The notes beneath the pieces are model-generated. The model saw nothing but the letters and a program-made list of their open reading frames with translations. It had not been told where the DNA came from and made no database searches. From Pristionchus mayeri (Eukaryota > Nematoda > Chromadorea > Rhabditida > Neodiplogasteridae): a stretch of 64,000 nt of DNA. Of the stretch, positions 55,554 to 64,000 are shown piece after piece (positions within the stretch are counted from its first letter, which is position 1; each line of letters begins with the position of its first letter). Location of the stretch: positions 9,172,689 to 9,236,688 of the forward strand of contig BTRK01000002.1 in the NCBI GenBank assembly GCA_036245805.1, written 5' to 3'. The position numbers were made by a program, and so were the translations under genes.

Positions 55554-56261
55554 AGAGACTCGTTCAAAGCAACAAAATGATCCTCATCGCGATCCCAGGT
55601 GATCCTGTGAATATGGAAAGGATATTCCAAAATTTGCCCTCAGGGCATGAAAAAATCACTTTTCCACATGGCCACTTTTTGGAGATTCATAACTCTGTAG
55701 GAACTGCATATAAAAATCTGGTTTTTGCTTAGTCATGTCTACAATGTCCTAGATATGACTCCCAACTTTTTAGAGTGTTTGGATATCTTTCCTGCCAGCG
55801 GCCATCGTTTATCGGAGGTGCACCGTGGTCCTGATTGCATGACCCTTCGATGTTAAGGAAAACTTTTGTTATTGCGTGTACAAGTCCAACTTGTTCTGGG
55901 GAACTGATCCCCAACTTTTTTAAATGTTTGAACAACTCTGGGTCCAGTTGGAGATAGAGCGCGGACGAAAATAGCGGGCCGGGGACTCGAAAGTGCCTCC
56001 GAAAAACGATCGCCGAAGGCAGGAAAGATATTCAAACAACCTAAAAAGTAGGGAACCATATATATACAGCATAATGAATATGACTAACCAAAAACCAGAT
56101 TTTTATATACAGTTCCTACGTAGTTATGAATCTCCAAAAAGTGGTCATGTGAAAAAATGATTTTCCATGCCCTGAGGGCAAATTTTGGAATATCCTTTCC
56201 ATATTCACAGGATCACCTAGGATCGCGATGAGGATCATTTTGGTGCTTTGAACGAGTCTCT
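55554..56261. mobile_element. Fold-back element FB4 (right arm)
   Basis: Mirror of 34527-35234. Confidence 0.75.
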
Positions 56262-56680
56262 AGCTGGTCTAGAAGCCGAGATTTGAATTTCAGACCCTCT
56301 TATTGCAGCAAGGCTGCAGCAAACGTGCGGTCGCGCAGCAACCTCATAATTTTTTTCTCGATAGGCCTCGGGCATGACTCCAACCACAGAAAGTGTGGTG
56401 AGTAGAAAAAATCTATATAAGAATAAAGCCTGTTGGAAAAAGTGAAATTCGATTGCGTCATCACTACGCAAATAGTTATGGGGCACGTGATGACGCAATA
56501 CTCGCATCGTATTCTTCTATTGGTTTGGTATATAGCGCCCCAACATCGAACTTGCTAAGTCAACGGTAGAAAAAGTTATATGAAAAAATCAAATCGTTTC
56601 AATACTTTTGAGCGCGTCTGTAAATGTATGCAACGTCATCTTAAAAACCCGATTTCTGCGTTTAAAAATAAAATTTTAAT

Positions 56681-56785
56681 ATGGCCATAAATATCGACAT
56701 CTTCAGAGAAGCTGTTCACCAACAACACGAAAGTAACAAAAATCGTAACATCGCATGGAACAAGAAATCAATAATGTGTTCATGT
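56681..56785 (+). pseudogene. SRT C-terminal exon fragment, copy III (right arm)
   Basis: Mirror of 34003-34107. It ends where the palindrome ends and runs into GTTTCAATACTTTTGAGCGC, a repeat of sequence also found at 56597-56616. Confidence 0.45.
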
Positions 56786-57004
56786 CGTTTCAATACTTTT
56801 GAGCGCTACTGTACCTACCCAATCCACTTGCTCGCAGAGCAAAAGTTCGGATGGAGCTGTTTAGGGCGAGTTATATGAATGGTGGCAGACCTGTTAATAA
56901 TACTTTTGCAACGTTAAAGGTCCTCTCCAGGGAACGAAAAATTCATATTCGCTCTAAGGGACTGATCCAAGATTAGTAGCGCGCAATTTCAAAAATTGTA
57001 CATT
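56786..57004. repeat. Mosaic of short arm-derived pieces
   Basis: It contains, in order, a repeat of GTTTCAATACTTTTGAGCGC, a diverged copy of the srt-II TM7 exon on the - strand (about 56891-56822, CCACCATTCATATAACTCGC), and a piece like 54288-54372. The pieces are out of their normal order. Confidence 0.6.
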
Positions 57005-57470
57005 AAAATCCCCCACTACGTGGGCGGTTCACACAACACGGGCGGTTAGCATGATGCATAGGTCGCTGATAACAGCAGTGCAGACTGAAAGCTGACGCAG
57101 GGGCGGTAGAGCACGCCTTATCGTGATAGCCGAATGCTATTTTATTTGTCTTTCCTTTTCTTTTTCTTGTCACCTCTCAGAAAAAAGCCCTATTATTACA
57201 TAAATGTGTCATAGACCAAACACAACTCTACAGTTATGTATACGCGAACTTCTTTCCCATGCCTCTCGCATTCTTGCTGGCGGGTTCAATGGCCTTCCAA
57301 TTTGTACACGGTAATTAATTGGCTACATGGTAATGAATTTCTTTAAAAAAAAAATTCGAAAATTTGTTTTAAAGGCCCTCTCCAGGGAACGAAAAATTCA
57401 TATTGGCTCTAAGGGACTGATCCAAGATTAGTAGCGCGCAATTTCAAAAATTGTACATTATAATACAGTA
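57005..57470 (+). repeat. Partial arm copy with an SRT TM6 exon
   Basis: Close to right-arm 53928-54372 without the composite segment. It includes the srt-I TM6 exon at 57234-57310, here followed by a normal GT donor (ACG/GTAATT) where the other srt-I copies have GC. It is also inverted relative to 58817-59281, so it forms one outer arm of the second palindrome. Confidence 0.7.
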
Positions 57471-58816
57471 TTTGGAGTACCAGGGGGGTGCTGCACAAGG
57501 CATGTATTTTACGGCCATGGTCGATAATTGTGTCATGGTAGGTCAAGACTATGTACCGTACCCAATCGATCATACAGTACTCCCAGATACCGTACACCGC
57601 TACCGTAACCCCGATTATCGAGAACTGGATTTATTTTCAAAAAGTTAATATACCGTACCAAATCGATCCTACAGTACCCATACCGTAACCCTGTGTACAG
57701 TACTCCTTGCTACCGTATTCCGCACCACTGCGGTTAATCGTAAACTGACTTATTTCCAAAACATTTTCCATTAAGTTGATTTTTGCTCTATACCGTACCC
57801 AATCGACTCTACAGTACCCCCAGATACCGTATACCGCTACCGTAACCCCGATTATCGAGAACTGGATTTATTTTCAAAAAGTTAATATACCGTACCCAAT
57901 CGATCCTACAGTACCCATACCGTAACCCTGTGTACAGTACTCCTTGCTACCGTATTCCGCACCACTGCGGTTAATCGTAAACTGACTTATTTCCAAAACA
58001 TTTTCCATTAAGTTGATTTTTGCTCTATACCGTACCCAATCGACTCTACAGTACCCCCAGATACCGTATACCGCTACCGTAACCCCGATTATCGCAAATT
58101 AACTTTATTTTTAAAAAGTCCTGGTACCGTGCGCATTCCATTATGCAGTACCCAAGTAACTACCGTAACCCAGTTCCTTGGGTCAAACATTTTTCTAAAA
58201 ATTTTAAAAAAATTTATAAAAAATCCAAAATTGATCATAAAGCGATTACACAATAATCACATATACGGTATTATACTTTAAAATAATTTAAAAATCGATT
58301 TTGGATTTTTAGAAAAATGTTTGACCCGAGGAACTGGATCTGACCCAAGGAACTGGGTTACGGTAGTTACTTGGGTACTGTATAATGGAATGCGCACGGT
58401 ACCAGGACTTTTTAAAAATAAAGTTAGTTTGCGATAATCGGGGTTACGGTAGCGGTATACGACATCTGGGGGTACTGTAGTCGATTGGGTACGGTATAGA
58501 GCAAGCATCAACTTAATGTAAAATGTTTTGGAAAAAAGTTAGTTTACGATTGACCGCAGTGGTGCGGAATACGGTAGCAAGAGGTACTGTACACAGGGTT
58601 ACGGTATGGGTACTGTGGGATCGATTGGGTACGGTATATTGACTTTTTGAAAATAAAGCCAGTTCTCGATAATCGGGGTTACGCTAGCGGTGTACGGCAT
58701 CTGGGAGTACTGTATGACCGATTGGGTACGGTACTTAGTCTTGACCTACCATGACACAATTATCGACCATGGCCGTAAAATACATGCCTTGTGCAGCACC
58801 CCCCTGGTACTCCAAA
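57471..58816. mobile_element. Fold-back element FB6, packed with TACNGTA heptamers
   Basis: The two halves (57471-58200 and 58310-58816) are inverted copies with ends TTTGGAGTACCAGG and its complement. The left half has an extra tandem copy of a 237-bp unit (57604-57840 repeated from 57841). By hand I count about 35 TACCGTA or TACAGTA heptamers (either strand), mostly spaced 13-20 bases apart. No protein is encoded; the ORFs at 57451-57648 and 58690-58878 are mirror shadows. Confidence 0.75.
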
Positions 58817-58975
58817 TACTGTATTATAATGTACAATTTTTGAAATTGCGCGCTACTAATCTTGGATCAGTCCCTTAGAGCCAATATGAATTTTTCGTTC
58901 CCTGGAGAGGGCCTTTAAAACAAATTTTCGGATATTTTTTAAAAGAAATTCATTACCATGCAGCCAATTAATTGC

Positions 58976-60514
58976 CGTGTACAAATTGGAAGGCCATTGA
59001 ACCCGCCAGCAAGAATGCGAGAGGCATGGGAAAGAAGTTCGCGTATACATAACTGTAGAGTTGTGTTTGGTCTATGGCACATTTATGTAATAATAGGGCT
59101 TTTTTCCGAGAGGTGATAAGAAAAAGAAAAGGAAAGACAAATAAAATAGCATTCGGCTATCACGATAAGGCGTGCTCTACCGCCCCTGCGTCAGCTTTCA
59201 GTCTGCACTGCTGTTATCAACGACCTATGCATCATGCTAACCGCCCGTGTTGTGTGAACCGCCCACGTAGTGGGGGATTTTGCTTTTTCGTGTTTGTTCA
59301 CTGTCAATATTTATTAACCCCTTTGGTCTTGGTGGATCTGCAGGCGAGGTGAGCAATTATACGAGATCTCTGAAGAGTGCAGGAAGAATGGAAAGGTAAA
59401 GTTAGGTAAAGTTACATCCCGTCTTCGAGACTGGGCTCGCGGGAGACCACTGCTAGGCCACTGTCAATTTGGGCAGATTCAGTCCGGAGTGCCCACCTTT
59501 CGCCAGACCTATTTACCTACGTGATTAGCCACGACTACCAATTCCCCGTCCCCATTGGGTAGGGGACTTGGTGAGGCGGAGACGGTCTCACGGCCGGGAA
59601 TCAAGCCCGGTGGGATGAAATGGGAGGGTGCGCCATAGACCACTACACCACTTCGTCTCTAACCACGAAGGAAGGATGGAAAGGGTGCGGCCTAAATAGC
59701 TCCTCCGATTAACAATACAAGTCCCAATAAAACATATGCACTAACAATGTTGAGGCGATCATATTCGGTACGCAGATGAGCATAACTTGAACCAGTCTTA
59801 ATTAATTAATTACTTAATACTTTATATAGCATTTTTTAGTTGTTAACACCTTATTAATGGTTTTGCTGGCACCCGAGCCGTTCGTGCCCGTAACGACGGA
59901 TCTCTGAAAAATATCAGCTTTCGAGTGGCAAAGTAGGTGTGGTACAGTACGCTCTTGATCACGATCACTACGATCAGTATTACGTATATCATGGAGGAGG
60001 CTGCAGCGACTGCGATATTGTGCACAGCGTGCGGCCAGGTGGCATAATGTAGGCGATGCTTATTGTTTACAAATCGTTGATTTGAGTACTATTCCCCCAG
60101 ACTGATAGGTTGGCGCCAACATGAGTTGAATTGCCGTAATTTTCGAATGTTTTCGCCCAAATATTGGGTTATTGGTTTGTTTCTTTTTTTGCTTCATAAT
60201 GGTCGTGATTACCTCTTCAAAGTCATGAATCATAGGATAAAATATGATGACTTGAAGCGAGGAGTTGACTCCCCGTTAAATAAGTGACTACTTTCATTCA
60301 TTAAATTGTTTATGATCGTTTATGTTTGAAAAATTATATCAAAACTCTTCAATTTACATATTATCTTGATCAATCAAGAAGAGATTAAATATAATGAAGG
60401 GATCGTGGTATCGTTTCTCGAAATCTATTCAAATTAAAGCTCACATCAGGTCGCGTGAATAAATTTGTCTTTGCGGTAGGGATTTGTCTCCTCCACATTC
60501 TATACAGAGACAAG
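58976..60514 (-). pseudogene. SRT-type chemoreceptor srt-I, decayed (third copy)
   Basis: Direct copy of 36560-38098, with the same lost splice sites and missing TM7 exon. Confidence 0.65.
59397..59668 (-). mobile_element. tRNA-derived SINE (third copy)
   Basis: Direct copy of 36981-37252 with the same flanking target duplication, so the SINE was present before the arm was copied. Confidence 0.8.
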
Positions 60515-60599
60515 CTCCTCTGGTCCATCATTTCTATGGAAAATGCTTCTGCGCACTGGCAACGCAATTTCAGTTTATCTAACAGGTTCTCGTCGCAAC

Positions 60600-60743
60600 A
60601 TGGGTGCAACTAAAGGCCGCACTCACGTTGGCGAAAAATCACCGACTGAAAAACTCGTGTTTGTTCCGTGTATCGGTTATTTTTTAGTGCTTATCGGAGC
60701 GGGCAGTCTGCCTTATGCTACATTTTTCATTCTTCTCGATTGA
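60600..60743 (+). CDS. Unrecognised 47-residue membrane segment (third copy)
   Basis: Direct copy of 38184-38327. Confidence 0.3.
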   Translation: MGATKGRTHVGEKSPTEKLVFVPCIGYFLVLIGAGSLPYATFFILLD

Positions 60744-61426
60744 ATTTTTCCCAACTCAGCAAGCGATCACCTCTTTCTATGCACTCAATTGAGTTGCGAG
60801 TTGCTGATCTCGATTAGTGAACATGTCGGAGGAACTAGGCGACTTCACTGCTCCGGATCGACTTCGCGAGTTAGTCGACATCCTCACCGAGAATGGTTGA
60901 TTAATAATTTGTTTAATTATTATTAATTTTACTTTAATAATATTAAGGCAAGAACAACAATCGCTTCGAAAATTTCACATTACTCAATACTTCGAAGTGG
61001 ATTCTGGCAGGTAAGAAATGGGTTGTATAGAAAATCTCCTTTTCACTTCCAAAATGGTAGCAAATCTATCGTATAGGCGGGTTCCCAAAGGAACATCTCC
61101 GCTTCTATGGCTTCCCTTCTTCGCATCCTGTTTATCTATTCATTGTCGAAGTGGCTGAAGGCCGATCGTTAGTTTAAACTATTTTTCATTTTTCGTGCTT
61201 ACAAATAAATACAACACAAATGCCTATGATGGCATCAACTGTAAACATGCCCTTTCAGCCTTCATGTGCATGTGCGAACACCTTATGGCGGCCATGACAT
61301 GTATGCACTTTTCATTCGTTTATCATTCTTAAATAGCTCCAAGTCTTATATCTATAATTACTTGTTTTTCTAAAAATCGTATATGTTCACCTAAAAATAC
61401 AATATATCAAATATTAACTGTACTTA

Positions 61427-61731
61427 CAAGGAATGACCGCGAGGGTAGGTTGGAGTTTCTAAACGAGAAATAGCGCGATCGAAAGATGATAAAATTCTAA
61501 GAACTTCTACGTTTTTAATATCTGCTAAACGCCACTGTTGATGTCTGTGCTCATGTGGGGAGAGGTGAAAAACCGTTCATTTCCGAGGCTTCAGAAATTC
61601 CACTACCACCCAGACTTCCACAGAGGCGTTTAGCAGATATGAAAAACGTAGAAGTTCTTAGAATTTGATCCTATTTCGATCGCGCTAGGTCTCGTTGAAA
61701 AATTCCAACCTACCCTCGCGGCCATTCCTTG
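61427..61731. mobile_element. 305-bp MITE (third copy)
   Basis: Direct copy of 39011-39315. Confidence 0.8.
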
Positions 61732-62418
61732 TTAGAATGATGTGCTTCTTGCAGGGATGTACTCGAGCAGAGTTTGAAAGCACTGCTCAAGGAGCTACAT
61801 TCTTTGGTTGAGAAGCACGGAAACCTGGTCCTCGAATCAGATACCACAGTGCGAGCTGCAGTAAGTGTTCGGATTATTAAGACGAAGAAAAACACATATT
61901 TTTTAATTGAGTGCTTGAAACGATTGAATTGTACACACTCTCCCGACCGGTCGAGAGGAAAGAACGTGCATATAATGGAGATATCACGGAATAGTGTTAT
62001 ATTGTCTAGAACTCTAATTCTGACCTGTAGGATCACGTAGTGTTATGTTGATAAAGGTGCGGTGTACATATGAGCTATCACGGGAGTAGACTGTGTTGTA
62101 AATGACATGGGCAAATTTTCGATGCAATGATCAAATTCATAAAATATTTGCAGTTCTTCAAGCTCCAACGACAGGGCGCGAAACACTAAGCTTCTCTATG
62201 TCTTAATAATAGATGAACTACCAGGCTCCGGAACGCTATGCAATCGGAACGGTAGATATTGAGGAAGACTACACGTTCATTCACGCCATGTGGTCGTACG
62301 GAGCCCACTCGCCCGCAGAGAGCACACAATTTTACAAGATTTGTATCAAGTATTGTGCACTTCTCGCAATTTCTTCGCTGGTTTCACACTGAGCAGATGA
62401 ATAACTCCACATGGAACT

Positions 62419-62524
62419 AGAATTCGTAATACGGGTCATCGTTTCTTCATTTCCCACACTATCTCGCCGCTCGACCGATCTAGATAGCGTGGGAAATGAA
62501 GAGACGGTGACCCGAATTACGAAC
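62419..62524. mobile_element. 106-bp hairpin element (third copy)
   Basis: Direct copy of 40003-40108. Confidence 0.65.
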
Positions 62525-63275
62525 TCCACAGGGAACGCCTCACTCATCTTCCCTCTGTTTGCATCAGAAGCTCGAATGGAAGTCTGGCTGCGTGGGAGCT
62601 GATGAATTCAATGGGCATGGTTATGATTACAACTCAAATAAAATTACACAATTATCTACCGTTATAAAATTTAAAATTGCGGTATTTATAGTGTTTCTAT
62701 AATTGATATAATAGCTTTTTATAGTCGTCAGTTTCATAAATCAACTCTTTAAGTTTAAAAACATTGCAGATGACGCACTTATTTACCCTGGAAGCACATC
62801 GAAGAAAGGGATTGGGTCTTCTTGTGGAGAACCTTCTATCTCAGTGTCTTATCGGGTTATTTTTAACTGCCCAGATTAAATCTCAAATAGATACACTTGC
62901 AATGATCAAATATAAGCAGTAAAGCTACATAAATTTCAGGGAAGACGTATACGTCTTCAAGTATGTTTCCAAGTCAAATGCACACATTGTCAACTCTACT
63001 AAACGGAATCCCTTCTGGAGTCAGTGGACGACCCTCGACGATCAAGGAGAGAAGAGAGAAATGATGTGGACATTCAGCGGGTTCAAGTACACGGGATAGG
63101 CGATAAATATGCTCATCGTGTTCACATTTGTTTTCGTCTAACTCCGATATATTATGGAAACACAGTTACGTTACTGGGCTTGGATTTGTATGCATGCATT
63201 AAAAATGATTCAGAATTGTATTTATAAATGATATTACGAATGGCTTCAAAACATATTTTAATTATACAATGTGTA

Positions 63276-64000
63276 TTATTTTATTGAGTTCCCGTCCCAT
63301 GCGATGCGCCGACCTGTGTTACTTTCGTGTTGTTGGTCAATAGCTTCTCTAAAAGTGTCATTATTTGAGAATAATATATAACTTTTTAATTTCGGAAAAT
63401 TGTGTCTAAAAAGATGCGCATGTGCACCTACCCAATCTACAAGCTCGGAGTGCGAAAGTTCTGATGGAGCTGTTTATGGCGATATATACGAATGGTGGCA
63501 GACCTGTTAATAATAATTTTGCAACGTGAAAACAAATTTTCTGATAATATTTTTAAGATTTGCTACCATGTACAAATTGGAAGGCCATTGAACCCGCCAG
63601 TAAGAATGCGAGAGGCATGGAGAAGAAGTTCGCGTATACATAACTGCAGAGCTTTGTTTGGTCTATGGCATATTTATGGAATAATAGGGCTTCTTTCCGA
63701 GAGGTGAAAAGAAAAAGAAAAAGAAAAATTAGCATTCGGCTATCACGATGCGGCTATCACGATAAGGCAGCGTTCAGTCTGTCCTGATGTTATCAGCGAC
63801 CTATGCGTCCGGATAACTGCCTGTGTTGTGTGCACGTAGTGGGGGATTTTACTTTTTCGTGATTGTTCACTGCCAATATTTCTTAACCCCTTTGGCCTGG
63901 GTGAATCTGCAGGCGAGGGGTGCAATTATGTGAAATCTCTGAAGAGTGCAGGAGGGATGGAAAGGGTGCGGCCTAAATAGCTCCTCCGATTAACAATAAG
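63276..64000 (-). pseudogene. srt-II receptor, 3-prime part only (third copy)
   Basis: The tail, TM7 and TM6 exons (63276 onward, 63432-63503, 63567-63643) are present; the window ends before the TM5 exon. Same sequence as the left arm apart from single bases such as GATATATAC for GAGATATAC near 63484. Confidence 0.65.

Larger units (their letters stand above)
46265..56785 (-). repeat. Right arm of the giant palindrome
   Basis: Complement of 34003-44523. It differs from the left arm at a few single bases. At three of the sites I checked (left 39408, 39878 and 39911) it agrees with the third copy rather than with the left arm; at others it stands alone. Confidence 0.92.
60823..63099 (+). pseudogene. 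GNAT acyltransferase, GLYAT-like (third copy)
   Basis: Direct copy of 38407-40683. It has Asn in exon 4 and TGGTCG where the left arm has TGGCCG, giving FIHAMWSYG. One T for C change lies in the first intron (60928). Confidence 0.6.
58816..64000 (+). repeat. Third copy of the arm, truncated by the window
   Basis: Position x here equals left-arm position x minus 22416, from 36400 to 41584, without gaps that I can see. It starts at the edge of FB6 and lacks the outer 2.4 kb of the arm. It carries srt-I, SINE, acyltransferase and the 3-prime end of srt-II in the left-arm orientation. Confidence 0.92.

Noticed and set aside
57471..58816. CRISPR-like array of short regular repeats
   Set aside because: The repeats are heptamers with unequal spacing inside a eukaryotic fold-back element, with no cas genes.

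Overview
The window looks like nuclear DNA of a nematode, probably a diplogastrid of the Pristionchus type. The pointers are short introns with TTTCAG-like acceptors, serpentine class T (SRT) chemoreceptor exons, a nematode-style core-2/I-branching glycosyltransferase, F-box-like paralogues, and a very high load of fold-back elements, CR1/Jockey-like LINEs and mariners. No prokaryotic gene organisation is present. The species is inferred, not shown.

Positions 1-18,000: three members of one F-box-like family lie on the + strand (last exon only at 606-803; a broken copy at 13,713-15,083; a copy split by transposons at 27,038-33,824). Between them are long inverted-repeat (fold-back) elements. 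One (842-7,293) was split by a decayed LINE on the - strand (LINE-1), another (7,697-13,023) by a full-length LINE with both frames open (LINE-2, target duplication GACT). A third fold-back lies at 16,225-17,884.

Positions 17,965-26,418: one - strand gene of about 17 exons for a Golgi type II membrane glycosyltransferase of the GCNT / Glyco_transf_14 family. One intron carries two abutting 1.9 kb fold-back elements and another carries a 1.25 kb mariner. Positions 27,038-33,824 hold the third F-box-like gene. Its intron holds a mariner-like element containing LINE-3, which itself contains a second mariner-like element.

Positions 34,003-56,785: a giant palindrome with two near-identical arms of 10,521 bp (34,003-44,523 and 46,265-56,785) around a 1,741 bp spacer of rearranged BEL/Pao retrotransposon sequence. 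Each arm carries the same cassette: a decayed SRT receptor (srt-I) with a SINE, a GNAT/GLYAT-like acyltransferase on the opposite strand, a more complete SRT receptor (srt-II), and small fold-back repeats. A third copy of part of the arm runs from 58,816 to the window end in the left-arm orientation. It is separated from the right arm by a second palindrome (57,005-59,281) whose core is packed with TACCGTA/TACAGTA heptamers.

The host genes do not form a pathway. The glycosyltransferase looks intact apart from two unresolved splice junctions. The F-box, SRT and acyltransferase copies show frameshifts, stops or lost splice sites. The most notable observation is that all three LINEs join ORF1 to ORF2 in the same frame through a single UAG with no AUG before the endonuclease domain, which suggests programmed readthrough. 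All exon structures were worked out by eye from splice signals and phase.
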